From an uncultured Muribaculaceae bacterium (GTDB lineage Bacteria > Bacteroidota > Bacteroidia > Bacteroidales > Muribaculaceae), in assembly GCA_910584905.1 (NCBI GenBank), contig CAJUCQ010000039.1:1-41524 (forward strand): DNA of 41,524 nt, written 5' to 3'. Positions 23,545 through 33,800 of the stretch are shown piece after piece. The notes under the pieces were generated by a model. The model saw only the letters and a program-made list of their open reading frames with translations. It did not search any database and was not told the origin of the DNA. Position numbers and translations under genes: made by a program. The stretch's first letter is position 1; the number at the start of each line of letters is the position of its first letter.

Positions 23545-25025
23545 GCACCGCGCATCGCACCCTGCCTCACGGATTTGAAGAGCGCCTGCGCGCCGACCTC
23601 GGCGAAGACATCGCCGCGCGCCTCGCCGACGCTCTCATGACCTCGGCGCCGGCCACTCCCGCCGTGCGCCTCAACCGCCGTAAAGGCGCCCGCCCGGGCG
23701 CAGCCCTCGGCGCTCCCGTCGGCTGGAGCGGAGGCGACGGCTTCTACGTCAGCGGCGAGCGTCCGGTGTTCGCATTCGACCCCGCATGGCACGCCGGACT
23801 CTACTACGTGCAGGACGCCTCGTCGATGGCTCTCTCGGCCATTGTCGGCGAAATTGCAAGCCGCTATTACCCCGGCGGAGAGCCGCTTGCATACCTCGAT
23901 GCCTGCGCCGCACCGGGCGGAAAGACCATCGCGGCCATCGACGCCCTTCCGCCCGGAAGCTTGGTCGCCGCCAATGAGTTCGACCGCCGTCGAGCAGAAA
24001 TACTCGTGGAAAACCTCATGAAGCACGGATGCCCCGACATGGCCGTGAGCCGCGGCGACACGGCGGCCATGCGACGCCTCCCGGCGATGTTCGACATCAT
24101 AGCCGTCGACGCCCCCTGTTCCGGCGAAGGCATGATGCGCAAAGAGCCCGAGGCCATTGCGCAATGGAGCCCGCGCCTCATCGACGAATGCGCCGCTCTC
24201 CAGCGCGAAATCATAGCCAACGTGTGGCCGGCCCTGCGCCCCGGAGGATTCCTAATCTACAGCACGTGCACGTTCAACCGCGCCGAAAACGAGGCCAATC
24301 TCGCGTGGATTGAGCGCGAGTTCGGCGCCTCGCGGATAGAATGCGAAGCGCTCGCAGGAGTCGGAGGCGTTGTCTCGCTCGAAAAGGGCGCATACCGCTT
24401 TCTTCCGGGCTTTGTCGACGGCGAAGGCCTATTCGTCGGCGCAGTCCGCAAGGCCTGTGACAGCTCTGACCGCCGCGCCGCCGCGCCGCGCCGCAAAAAC
24501 AAGGCGAAAGCAAAAATCGACCCTGCCGCCGCCAAGTTCACCGACATGGTGCTCGGAAAGGATTTCCGCCTCATGCCTCAGGCGACTCCCGAGCGCCCCT
24601 TGCGCGCCGTCCGCGCCGAGCTGGCCGACGCCTGTGCCCTGCTTGAATCGACGCTCGACCTGCGGACCTGCGGCGTCAAACCGGGCACGCTCAAAGGCAA
24701 AGACCTCGCGCCCTCCCACGCCCTCGCCCTGTCGCAAGCCCTTGCCGCCGACGCCTTCCCGCGAGTAGAACTCGAAGACGAAAACGCCGCGAGAGCCTAT
24801 CTCCGCGGCGAGAGCCTCCCCGCTCTGCCCGAAGGCACACCGCGCGGCTTGGTCATCGTCACGCACGGAGGCGCGCCTCTCGGTTTTGTCAAGAACCTCG
24901 GCAACCGCGCCAACAACCTCTTCCCGCAAGGGCTGAGACTCAAGACGCTACCCGCGCCGGGCTACACCGCCCCTCAGCTCGCAACCCTCTGCCCCCCCTC
25001 AGATTCCAATCCCACATCCCGATGA
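23541..25025 (+). CDS. rsmF: RsmF/NOL1-type rRNA (cytosine-C5) methyltransferase
   Basis: 494 residues. It methylates C5 of a cytosine in RNA, most likely 16S rRNA, with S-adenosylmethionine. The SAM motif ACAAPGGKT is at 121-129. Two catalytic Cys are present: C193 in DAPCSGEGMMRK and C243 in YSTCTF. The C-terminal part after a Lys/Ala-rich linker (about 310-340) fits the PUA-like region of RsmF. The ATG at 23541 overlaps the nuclease stop, and the frame ends by ATGA on the ABC exporter gene. The open frame continues further upstream, but that part is a shadow of the nuclease gene. The exact target position is not known. Confidence 0.9.
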   Translation: MSTAHRTLPHGFEERLRADLGEDIAARLADALMTSAPATPAVRLNRRKGARPGAALGAPVGWSGGDGFYVSGERPVFAFDPAWHAGLYYVQDASSMALSAIVGEIASRYYPGGEPLAYLDACAAPGGKTIAAIDALPPGSLVAANEFDRRRAEILVENLMKHGCPDMAVSRGDTAAMRRLPAMFDIIAVDAPCSGEGMMRKEPEAIAQWSPRLIDECAALQREIIANVWPALRPGGFLIYSTCTFNRAENEANLAWIEREFGASRIECEALAGVGGVVSLEKGAYRFLPGFVDGEGLFVGAVRKACDSSDRRAAAPRRKNKAKAKIDPAAAKFTDMVLGKDFRLMPQATPERPLRAVRAELADACALLESTLDLRTCGVKPGTLKGKDLAPSHALALSQALAADAFPRVELEDENAARAYLRGESLPALPEGTPRGLVIVTHGGAPLGFVKNLGNRANNLFPQGLRLKTLPAPGYTAPQLATLCPPSDSNPTSR

Positions 25026-26857
25026 AAGATTTCATTGCCGTCCTTCGGCGCTTCGTGCCGCCCTACAAAAAATATCTCGCGCTCAATATCTTCTTCAATA
25101 TTCTCGCGGCGATACTTACCCTCTTCTCTTTCGCGCTCATAATCCCCATTCTCGAGATGCTCTTCAAAATCCGCGAAGGCGTCTACGAGTTTATACCCGT
25201 GGGGACGGCCTCGTTCAAAGACGTGGCCATAAACAACTTCTATTACTATACACAGGAAAGCATCACCACCTACGGGCCGGGCACCACGCTGGCCGCCCTT
25301 GCGGCCCTGCTTGTGGTGATGACAGGCCTGAAGACCGGAGCAACCTATCTGAGCTCCTACTTCATCATCCCGCTCCGCGCGGGCATCGTGCGCGACATCC
25401 GCAACTATATGTACCGCAAAATCACGGCCTTGCCCATCTCATTCTTCACCGTCGAGCGCAAGGGCGATGTCATGGCCCGCATGAGCGGCGACGTGGCCGA
25501 GCTTGAAAACTCCGTGATGGCCTCGCTCGACATGCTCTTCAAAGACCCGGTGATGATAATCGTATTCCTGTCGATGATGCTCATGATTTCATGGCAGCTC
25601 ACCATCTTCGTGTTTATCCTCCTGCCGCTCGCAGGCTTGGTGATGGGGCGCGTCGGCCGCCGCCTCAAACGCACCTCGCTTGAAAACCAGAACCAGTGGG
25701 GCGTGCTGATGAGCAATATCGAGGAAACCCTCGGCGGCCTCCGCATCATCAAGGCCTTCAACGCCGAAGGCAAGGTGCGCGACCGCTTCTTCCGCGACAA
25801 CGAGCGCTTCTACCGCCTGAGCACGTCGGTGGCGCGCCGGCAGACGCTCGCCCACCCCATGAGCGAATTTCTCGGCACAACGGCCATTGCCATCATCCTA
25901 TGGTTCGGCGGCAGCCTCATCCTCGGCGGCCACACCAACATGACAGCTCCGAAATTCATCTACTATATGGTGATTTTCTACAGCATCATCAACCCGGCCA
26001 AGGATCTTTCGAAGGCCATGTACGCCATTCAGAAAGGACTTGCGTCGATGACACGCATCGACGCCATCCTCAGCGCCGAAAACCCGATTAAAGACCCCGC
26101 AACACCCCGCAGCCTGCCTTCGAAGGCCGACATCAGCCTCCGCGATGTCAGCTTCAGCTACGACGGCACCACCGAGGTGCTCCGCCACATCAATCTCGAC
26201 ATCCCCGCAGGGTCTACGGTGGCTCTCGTCGGGCAATCCGGCTCGGGCAAAAGCACACTTGCCGACCTCATCCCCCGCTTCTACGACCCCACGGCCGGGT
26301 CTGTGACCATCGGCGACACCGACCTGCGCTCGCTCCGCGTCCACGACCTGCGCTCGCTCATGGGCAATGTAAATCAGGAGGCAATCCTCTTCAACGACAC
26401 GATATTCAACAATATCGCCTTCGGCGTGGACTCGGCCACGCAGGCCGAGGTCGAGCGCGCCGCCCGCATCGCCAACGCCCACGACTTCATCATGGCCTCC
26501 GAGGACGGCTACAACACCGTCATCGGCGACCGCGGCTGCCGCCTCTCCGGAGGCCAGCGCCAACGCCTCTCGATAGCCCGCGCCATCCTCAAAAATCCCC
26601 CGGTGCTCATCCTCGACGAAGCCACATCGGCCCTCGACAGCGAGAGCGAGGCTCTCGTTCAGGAAGCTCTTGAACGCCTCATGGCCGACCGCACCACGCT
26701 CGTAATAGCCCACCGCCTGTCGACCATCCGCAACGCCGACATGATATGTGTCCTGTCGGAAGGCCGAATTATAGAACAAGGGACGCACGAACAACTCATG
26801 CGTCCCGAAGCCAAGGGCCATTACCGCCGCCTCGTAGAGATGCAGTCGGCGAAATGA
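25022..26857 (+). CDS. MsbA-like ABC exporter, fused permease and ATPase
   Basis: 611 residues. Six membrane segments lie in about 1-330, followed by the ATPase domain with Walker A GQSGSGKS (404-411), signature LSGGQRQR (508-515), Walker B VLILDEATSALD, and the switch His in VIAHRLST. It works as a homodimer in the cytoplasmic membrane. This arrangement matches lipid or lipid-linked exporters such as MsbA, as well as multidrug exporters, and sequence alone does not settle which. It overlaps the rsmF gene by ATGA; the functional link between the two is not obvious. Confidence 0.92.
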   Translation: MKDFIAVLRRFVPPYKKYLALNIFFNILAAILTLFSFALIIPILEMLFKIREGVYEFIPVGTASFKDVAINNFYYYTQESITTYGPGTTLAALAALLVVMTGLKTGATYLSSYFIIPLRAGIVRDIRNYMYRKITALPISFFTVERKGDVMARMSGDVAELENSVMASLDMLFKDPVMIIVFLSMMLMISWQLTIFVFILLPLAGLVMGRVGRRLKRTSLENQNQWGVLMSNIEETLGGLRIIKAFNAEGKVRDRFFRDNERFYRLSTSVARRQTLAHPMSEFLGTTAIAIILWFGGSLILGGHTNMTAPKFIYYMVIFYSIINPAKDLSKAMYAIQKGLASMTRIDAILSAENPIKDPATPRSLPSKADISLRDVSFSYDGTTEVLRHINLDIPAGSTVALVGQSGSGKSTLADLIPRFYDPTAGSVTIGDTDLRSLRVHDLRSLMGNVNQEAILFNDTIFNNIAFGVDSATQAEVERAARIANAHDFIMASEDGYNTVIGDRGCRLSGGQRQRLSIARAILKNPPVLILDEATSALDSESEALVQEALERLMADRTTLVIAHRLSTIRNADMICVLSEGRIIEQGTHEQLMRPEAKGHYRRLVEMQSAK

Positions 26858-26899
26858 CTTTCAGCGCGTAAACCGCGCCGGAGTGACGAAAAAGAAGCC

Positions 26900-26933
26900 G
26901 CCGGTCACACCCCTCTACGGGGATTGTGCCGGC
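26900..26933. terminator. bidirectional hairpin between convergent genes
   Basis: GCCGGTCACACCCC and GGGGATTGTGCCGGC form an imperfect stem of about 13 bp with a short TCTAC loop. On the minus strand it is followed by a T-rich tail (TTCTTTTTCG). It serves the ABC exporter gene and the SGNH gene that meet here. Confidence 0.65.
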
Positions 26934-26938
26934 GACAC

Positions 26939-28069
26939 TTATTTCCCCATATCCTCCATTATTTCCCGGAGAACGGGGGTCATCTTGTCGGCATAGTGTC
27001 TGAAGCCGAGGTCCGTGAGATGGATGCCGTCGACGGTGCCGTCGTCCTCGGGGCCGTCAAGGCCTTCGGAATCGACATAATACAGCTTTGCCGACGGATA
27101 ATCAGCGCGCAGGCGCTCGTAGTTGCGGCGGAAGGCGGCGTTTTTGGCCGGGAGGTAGCGCCCGAAATACGAGTCGTGGCGCGCATAGGGATACATCGGC
27201 CCTTCGAGCATGACGACGGCGGCGTCGGGGCGCTCTTCAAGGAATATGCGCACGAAGTCGTAGGTAAGCGTGTCGCACATCATCTCCGTGCAGTTGGGCA
27301 CGGGGTCGAGGAGAAAAATCTGCGCCGGAATCTTCGTCATCTCGCGTGCCATGCAGGCGTCCATCTTGCCCTCGCCGCTGATGCCTATGTTCACTACCTC
27401 GCAGTTAAGCTCCCGGCCTATGATGTTTGTCGGGGCCATCCCCGTGCGCGAGGCGCAGCCTCCCTGAAGGATGCTTGTGCCATAGGCCACGATACGCGCG
27501 TCAGGGCGAATCAGTTCCGGGGTGCCGGCGGTGATGACGGCGGCCGAGTCGACTTTTATCTGCATCGAAGTCACGCCGTCGTAGAGTGGCAGGTAGACCA
27601 TGTATTCGGTCATTTTTGTCGTGTCGAGATTGCTCACGTAGACCGACTCGACGAGTTTCTCGTCCTCGCGGCCCTTGACGATGTAGGGGCGATTGGTGTT
27701 GACGTGACGCCACACGCTGTCGCCTTCAAAGGCGTAGAGGTCGGTGCCTTTGGTGCCCGTGTCGGCCATATGAATCATATGGAAGTTCATGAGCAGATTA
27801 TAGCGCACGCCCACTCGCGACGAGTTGGTGGCGAAGCGCACGCCGATGCCCGACGAGCACTGCGCCCGCTCCCACAAGTCCTTGCGGACGCTGTCCTTGA
27901 GCGAGGCCGGGATGCGGGTGTAGGGCCCGAGGGTGTTGTCCCAGCCCTTGTTGATTACTCTCAACTCTTGCGCGTCGACATACTTCCACGCCTTCTCGGG
28001 CGCGTCAGAGCCGAACATGGCCGGCATGGCCGCAAGGGCCGAGATAAGAAACATCGCTGTTTTTTTCAT
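26939..28069 (-). CDS. exported SGNH hydrolase with N-terminal beta-domain
   Basis: 376 residues with a signal peptide (MKKTAMFLISALAAMPAMFG). The N-terminal half (about 25-185) is a beta-sandwich of the type found before SGNH_hydro_3 domains. The hydrolase domain follows, with nucleophile S199 in AYGTSILQGG, where the classical GDS is GTS, and D347 with H350 in DGIHLTDLG. Family members are carbohydrate esterases or lipases outside the cytoplasmic membrane. The segment GCASRTGMAPTNI is typical of this subfamily. The substrate is not shown by the neighbours, a small membrane protein upstream and an ABC exporter converging from the left. Confidence 0.88.
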   Translation of the reverse strand: MKKTAMFLISALAAMPAMFGSDAPEKAWKYVDAQELRVINKGWDNTLGPYTRIPASLKDSVRKDLWERAQCSSGIGVRFATNSSRVGVRYNLLMNFHMIHMADTGTKGTDLYAFEGDSVWRHVNTNRPYIVKGREDEKLVESVYVSNLDTTKMTEYMVYLPLYDGVTSMQIKVDSAAVITAGTPELIRPDARIVAYGTSILQGGCASRTGMAPTNIIGRELNCEVVNIGISGEGKMDACMAREMTKIPAQIFLLDPVPNCTEMMCDTLTYDFVRIFLEERPDAAVVMLEGPMYPYARHDSYFGRYLPAKNAAFRRNYERLRADYPSAKLYYVDSEGLDGPEDDGTVDGIHLTDLGFRHYADKMTPVLREIMEDMGK

Positions 28070-28119
28070 AATTTCAGGATATGGTATAGTTTTTCAGCAC
28101 TGGGGTTTCAGGTGGGGCG

Positions 28120-28413
28120 TCAGCAGGCGGGCGGCGTGCGCCGACGGCTCAGCGCCGATTTAATGCGCCCGATGCCGGCTTTGCCGAGGATAAGGAGAGC
28201 GGTGTACTGCGAAGCCTTGGCGAGACCGTAGAACACCACCCACAGCGCCCCCTTGACTGCAGCCGACAGCGGCAAAAGCATCTGGGCGAACGAAATGACA
28301 TAGCACGCCACACACACGCCCGCCACGGCTACTCCCGTGGCGAACGACAGCGACCTCAGCCGCTCCGCCGCCGGGGCCGCGAGCCACGCCAAAACACTTC
28401 TGATTTTTTTCAC
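28120..28413 (-). CDS. small conserved-looking membrane protein
   Basis: 97 residues, starting with GTG at 28413 (MKKIRSVLAWLAAP). Two hydrophobic helices (about 25-48 and 52-75) are predicted, with a basic C terminus (GRIKSALSRRR). I do not recognise a domain. The strong promoter directly in front supports a real gene. It is followed by the SGNH gene after 50 nt on the same strand, so they may share a transcript. Confidence 0.7.
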   Translation of the reverse strand: MKKIRSVLAWLAAPAAERLRSLSFATGVAVAGVCVACYVISFAQMLLPLSAAVKGALWVVFYGLAKASQYTALLILGKAGIGRIKSALSRRRTPPAC

Positions 28414-28417
28414 ATCT

Positions 28418-28449
28418 CAAAATTACACTTAATCTTCAAGATATGCAAG
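28418..28449 (-). promoter_or_regulatory. promoter of the small membrane protein, predicts leaderless mRNA
   Basis: On the minus strand TAATTTTG (28418-28425) is an exact -7 match and CTTG (28446-28449), one base off TTTG, lies 20 nt upstream. The GTG start codon at 28413 is 4 nt after the -7 element, so the transcript probably begins at or beside the start codon. Confidence 0.65.
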
Positions 28450-28503
28450 CGCGGCCTTTTCATTAAATATTGTTAACAAGCACGTTTTGCGACGGATTTT
28501 TAG

Positions 28504-28511
28504 TAAGTTTG
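28504..28511 (+). promoter_or_regulatory. -7 element upstream of glgB
   Basis: TAAGTTTG matches TAnnTTTG exactly and gives a leader of about 25 nt to the glgB ATG at 28543. A TTTG at 28486-28489 is only 14 nt away, too close for a normal -33 element, so the upstream element is not identified. Confidence 0.45.
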
Positions 28512-28542
28512 TAAAAGCAATTTTCCCCTGACACTAACCCGC

Positions 28543-30594
28543 ATGAAACGCAAACTCAAGATACTACGCAACGACCCTTGGCTCGAGCCATACGCCCCGG
28601 CCATCGAAGGACGACACGACGACGTCCGCCGAAAAGAAAAAGAACTTCTCTCCGGTTGCAAAACACTCTCCGACTTCGCCAACGCACACAACTACTTCGG
28701 GCTTCACCGCCAAGCCGACGGCTCGTGGGTGTTCCGCGAGTGGGCGCCCAACGCCACGGCCATAACTCTCACGGGCGATTTCTCCGGCTGGGAAAAGCGG
28801 CCGGAGTTCGCGCTCAAACGCCTTGACGGCGGCAACGGCGTGTGGGAAGGCACCTTCCCCGCCGACGCCATCAAGAACGGCCAGCTCTACAAGATGCTCG
28901 TCGAATGGGACGGCGGCAGCGGCGAGCGCATCCCCGCCTATGCCACGCGCGTGCTTCAAGACCCCGAGACACACATATTCTCGGCCCAAGTCTACTTTCC
29001 CGAAAAGCCCTACCGCTGGAAAGAGACCGACTTCCACCCCGACACCGAGCCGCTCCTCATCTACGAATGCCACATCGGCATGGCGCAGGACCGCGAAGGC
29101 GTAGGCACCTACGACGAGTTCCGACGCCTTATCCTCCCCCGCATAGCCAAGGACGGCTACAACGCCATCCAGATTATGGCCATTCAGGAACACCCCTACT
29201 ACGGCTCGTTCGGCTACCACGTGTCGAACTTCTTCGCCGCATCCGGCCGCTTCGGCACCCCCGAAGAGCTAAAAGCCCTTATCGACGAGGCCCACTCGCT
29301 GGGCATCGCCGTGATTATGGACATAGTCCACTCCCACGCCGTCAAGAACGAGGCCGAGGGCCTCGGGCGTCTCGACGGAAGCCGCGACCTCTACTTCTAC
29401 CACGATGCCGCGCGCCGCGAGCATCCCGCATGGGACTCGCTGTGCTTCGACTACGGAAAGAACGAAGTGCTCCACTTCCTGCTCTCCAACTGCAAATACT
29501 GGCTTGAGGAATACCGCTTCGACGGCTTCCGCTTCGACGGCGTGACCTCGATGCTCTACTATGACCACGGCCTCGGCAAAGCCTTCGGAGGCTACGCCGA
29601 CTACTACGACGGCGGGCAGGACACCAACGCTATCACCTACCTGACCCTCGCCAACAAACTTATCCACGAAATAAACCCCTCGGCCATCACCATCGCCGAA
29701 GAAATGAGCGGCATGCCCGGGCTGGTCGTGCCCTTCAAGGACGGAGGCATCGGCTTCGACTACCGCATGGCGATGGGCATCCCCGACTACTGGATCAAAA
29801 CCCTCAAGGAAAAACGCGACGACGACTGGCATCCGACCTCAATATTCTGGGAACTGACCAACCGCCGCGCCGACGAAAAGACTATCTCCTACGTCGAGAG
29901 CCACGACCAAGCACTCGTCGGCGACAAGACGGTGATTTTCCGCCTCATCGACAAGGAAATGTACTGGCACATGATGGTAGGCGACCAAAACCCCGCCGTG
30001 ACCCGCGGCATAGCCCTCCACAAGATGATACGACTCGTCACGCTCGCAACCATCAACGGCGGCTACCTCAACTTCATGGGCAACGAATGGGGCCACCCCG
30101 AATGGATTGACTTCCCGCGCGAGGGCAACGGCTGGAGCTACAAATACGCCCGCCGCCAATGGGACCTCGTCGACCGCGAAGACCTCCAGTATCGCTTCCT
30201 CAACGCCTTCGACAACGCTATGATCGAGACCGTGGGCAAAGTCTACGGCTTCGAGAAAAAGCCCGTCAGAAAGCTGTGGGAGAAAGACGACGACCAGATT
30301 CTCGCCTTCATGCGCGGCGACCTCGTGTTTGTATTCAACTTCAACCCCACGAAAGCCTTCTCGGACTACGGCATCCTTGCCCCGGGCGGAGTCTACTCGG
30401 TGGTTTTATCGTCGGACTCGCCGGACTTCGGCGGCTTCGGCAACATCGACGAAAAGGTGGAACACTTCACCATCAAAGACCCCCTCTATTCGCCCCACGG
30501 CGTGGAATGGCTCAAACTCTACATGCCTCCGCGCACGGCGATGGTGCTCCGCAAGCACCCCGCCCGACCCGGACGGCCCAAACGCAAAAGCTGA
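28543..30594 (+). CDS. glgB: 1,4-alpha-glucan branching enzyme
   Basis: 683 residues, GH13 subfamily 8. It cuts an alpha-1,4 chain and rejoins it by an alpha-1,6 link, making branches in glycogen in the cytosol. The N-terminal CBM48 domain (about 50-170; FREWAPNATAITLTGDFSGW) precedes the barrel. Catalytic residues are D332 in GFRFDGVTSM, E386 in IAEEMSG and D455 in YVESHDQ. The sequence around the active site is nearer the eukaryotic-type branching enzymes than to the E. coli type, as is usual for Bacteroidales. The C-terminal all-beta domain ends with a basic tail. No other glycogen gene is next to it. Confidence 0.94.
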   Translation: MKRKLKILRNDPWLEPYAPAIEGRHDDVRRKEKELLSGCKTLSDFANAHNYFGLHRQADGSWVFREWAPNATAITLTGDFSGWEKRPEFALKRLDGGNGVWEGTFPADAIKNGQLYKMLVEWDGGSGERIPAYATRVLQDPETHIFSAQVYFPEKPYRWKETDFHPDTEPLLIYECHIGMAQDREGVGTYDEFRRLILPRIAKDGYNAIQIMAIQEHPYYGSFGYHVSNFFAASGRFGTPEELKALIDEAHSLGIAVIMDIVHSHAVKNEAEGLGRLDGSRDLYFYHDAARREHPAWDSLCFDYGKNEVLHFLLSNCKYWLEEYRFDGFRFDGVTSMLYYDHGLGKAFGGYADYYDGGQDTNAITYLTLANKLIHEINPSAITIAEEMSGMPGLVVPFKDGGIGFDYRMAMGIPDYWIKTLKEKRDDDWHPTSIFWELTNRRADEKTISYVESHDQALVGDKTVIFRLIDKEMYWHMMVGDQNPAVTRGIALHKMIRLVTLATINGGYLNFMGNEWGHPEWIDFPREGNGWSYKYARRQWDLVDREDLQYRFLNAFDNAMIETVGKVYGFEKKPVRKLWEKDDDQILAFMRGDLVFVFNFNPTKAFSDYGILAPGGVYSVVLSSDSPDFGGFGNIDEKVEHFTIKDPLYSPHGVEWLKLYMPPRTAMVLRKHPARPGRPKRKS

Positions 30595-30634
30595 CAATCC
30601 CGCCTCGCGGCGGCAATGAACGCAACGCCTGCGC

Positions 30635-30662
30635 GGCCCGCCTTTCCCGGAAATGGCGGGCC
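30635..30662 (+). terminator. hairpin after glgB
   Basis: GGCCCGCC (30635-30642) and GGCGGGCC (30655-30662) form a perfect 8-bp GC stem, 41 nt after the glgB stop. No T-run follows, so termination is plausible but not certain. Confidence 0.5.
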
Positions 30663-30796
30663 GTCGCTGTTAGAGCCGGTTCGACAAAAAGAAGCTTGGC
30701 GAAGTCCTTGATGAAGCCGAATGACACGGCGCCCGGGTCAGGGGGGCCGAGGTGCTAAATAACATTAAACACGCGGGGCGATTGGGCGTAATTTCG

Positions 30797-30804
30797 TAAC
30801 TTTG
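30797..30804 (+). promoter_or_regulatory. -7 element of the DUF2723 gene
   Basis: TAACTTTG matches TAnnTTTG exactly and lies 21 nt before the ATG at 30826. No TTTG is present 19-21 nt upstream. Confidence 0.5.
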
Positions 30805-30825
30805 CCCCCGTTAATAAAATCCACG

Positions 30826-33800
30826 ATGAAGAAATACAATCTTGTCAACGACCTCCTCGGCTGGGTGTGCTTCGCTGTCGCAGCAGTCACGTATCTGCTG
30901 ACACTTGAGCCGACAGCCAGCTTCTGGGACTGCCCGGAATTCATCTCCCAAGGCGCCAAACTTGAAGTAGGTCACCCCCCGGGCAACCCCATCTTCATGC
31001 TTGCCGCGCGCTTTTTCGTGACCATTTTCGGCAACGACATCTCCAACGCCGCCATCGCCGTGAACACGATGAGCGCCCTGCTCAGCGCCGGGACAATCCT
31101 TCTTCTGTTCTGGACCATAACGCACTTCGCCCGCAAGCTCCTCGTGCGCGACGACGCCGACGAAATCCCGCCCCTCCGCATGGCCCTCATCATGGGCGCC
31201 GGCCTCTGCGGCGCACTGGCCTACACGTGGAGCGACACCTTCTGGTTCTCGGCCGTCGAGGGCGAGGTATACGCCTTTTCAAGCTTCTGCACGGCCCTTG
31301 TGGTATGGCTCATGCTTAAATGGGAAAACCGCGCCGACCGCCCCCACGCCGACCGCTATCTCGTGCTTATCGCCTATGTCATAGGCGTGTCGATAGCAGT
31401 CCACCTGCTCAATCTCCTTTGTATCCCCGCCCTCGGGCTTATTTTCTACTACCGCAAATGGCGCAACACGTCGGCCAAATGCTCGCTCGTGGCGCTGGCC
31501 GTCTCGGCGGTGATTGTCGGCGCCATCCTCTACGGACTCGTACCGGGATTCGTCAAGGTGGCGCAGTGGTTCGAACTCCTGTGCGTCAACACTTTCGGCA
31601 TGGCCTACAACTCCGGCGTGCTCGTCTACGCCGTCTTCGTCGTGGCCGCCTTCATCTTTGCCGTATCGGCCCTCGACGCCCAGCGCTCGTCGGCGGCGAT
31701 AAAATGGTCGTTCTTCCTGAGCATAGTCCTCTCGGGGATGCTCTTCATCGGCCACGGCGCATGGATAGGCATCATCCTCACACTCGCTCTCGGAGCCTAT
31801 CTTCTCTTTTTCTGCCCCAAAGTGCCGGTGCGCATCTTCAATCTCATCGTCCTCAGCATCTTCGTCATATTCATCGGCTACTCGTCGTACGCGCTTCTTC
31901 TGGTGCGCGCCTCGGCCAACACGCCGATGAATCAGAACGCCCCCGACAACGTATTCGCCCTCGCGTCATACCTCAACCGCGAACAGTACGGAGAGCGCCC
32001 GCTCTTCAAAGGCACGGCCTTCGCCGAAGAAGTGGAGATGGAAGAATATCCCGAAGGCTCGGGCCAGTACTTCGTGATGGTCGATGACTACGGCCGTCCG
32101 CGCACGCGCCCCCTCGACGGCTACCTCCGCAACGAACGAGGCAGCGTGAACTCCACGCCCGTGAAACAATACACCAAAGTCGTGAAAACATCTCCCGACG
32201 AACCCGACCGCTACGTGCAGGAAGTCGAGCGCCCGAACTACGAGACCAACCCCGACATGGACATGTATTTCACGCGCATATACAGCATCGACCCTCAGAA
32301 CGGCTACTCACACGTCAACGGCTACAAGGGCTGGGCCGCCTACACCACTCCTGACATCAACGAGATTCCGTCGTCGAAGCGGGCGCAGTGGGCCGCTCAG
32401 GGCTACGCCCCGCTCAACGAGGTGATGCCCTATCTCTCCCACCTCGAAACCATAGTAACCGCCCGAGACGACCTCGGCAATCCCGTCGAACAGACCGTGG
32501 CATGGAAGCCCGGCTTCGGCGTAAACCTCCGCTACTTCATAAACTACCAGCTCAACCACATGTACTGGCGCTACTTCATGTGGAATTTCGCCGGACGTCA
32601 GAACGACATCCAAGGTAACGGCGAGCCCCATCTCGGCAACTGGATTTCGGGCATCCCCATCATTGACAACCTTCGCCTCGGCGACCAGAGCGAGCTCCCC
32701 GACGAATTCGGCAAATGCAACAAGGGCCATAACGTGTTCTACATGCTGCCGCTCATCCTCGGCCTTATCGGCCTGCTGTGGCAGGCGCTCGCCATGCACC
32801 GCGGATGCGGAAACCCGCACCGCGGCATCGAACAGTTCTGGGTAGTGTTCTTCCTCTTCTTCATGACGGGCATAGCCATCGTGCTCTATCTCAACCAGAC
32901 ACCCGGCCAGCCCCGCGAGCGCGACTACGCCTTCGCCGGCTCGTTCTACGCCTTCGCCATCTGGATAGGCCTCGGAGTCCCCGCTATCGCCATGCTCATC
33001 CGCGACCTCTTCGCCAAAAAGGCCAAGCCCGGCGAAGCCGCGCCCGAAGTATCCCGCACGGTGAAGACCGCCGGCGCCGTCGTAGCAATCGCCATCGGAC
33101 TCTTCGTGCCCCTGCAGATGGTGTCGCAGACGTGGGACGACCACGACCGCTCGGGCCGCTACACCGCCCGCGACTTCGGCATGAACTACCTTTCGAGCGT
33201 CGACCACGGAGGCATAATCTTCACCAACGGCGACAACGACACCTTCCCGCTCTGGTACGCACAGGAAGTCGAAGGCTTCCGCACGGATGTGCGCGTCGTC
33301 AACCTGTCGTATCTTACCACCGACTGGTATGCCAACCAGCTGACCATCCCCTCCTACGAAGCCGAAGCCGTGCCAATGACGGCCACACCCGCCGACTACG
33401 CCTACGAACGCCTCGGCTGGAGCTTTGTCATCCCACGCAACCCCGCGCCCGCACCCGTCGACTCGGCTCTCCGCGCCCTCTACGCCTCGGACGCCAAGAC
33501 CTACGGCGCCCCCTTCGTCGAGTCGGGCAACCTCTACATCCCCGTCGACCCCGCCAAAGCAATGCAGCGCTACTCGACCGGCCACGCCGCCCTCGACTCG
33601 GCCTTCCTGACGCCCTACCTCGCGCCCATAAGCGTGAACCTCTCGTCGTCGAGCGGCCTCAACCAAAGCAAGACGCTATCGCTCGACATCATCGACAACG
33701 CCGTCCGCAACGGCTGGCAACGCCCCGTTTACTTCGCCACGACCGTGCCCACGAGCTACTATATGGGCATGACGCCCTACCTCTCGCCCACGGGACTGGC

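Noticed and set aside
26924..28231. Plus-strand open frame of 435 codons
   Set aside because: It covers the SGNH gene on the other strand, which has a signal peptide and a complete triad. The plus-strand product has no recognisable domain.
30512..30727. Short minus-strand frame that looks protein-like at its start
   Set aside because: It overlaps the end of glgB and the hairpin at 30635-30662 and becomes Arg/Ala-rich after about 25 residues.
32308..33666. Minus-strand open frame of 452 codons
   Set aside because: It mirrors the DUF2723 gene and has no start context or family match.
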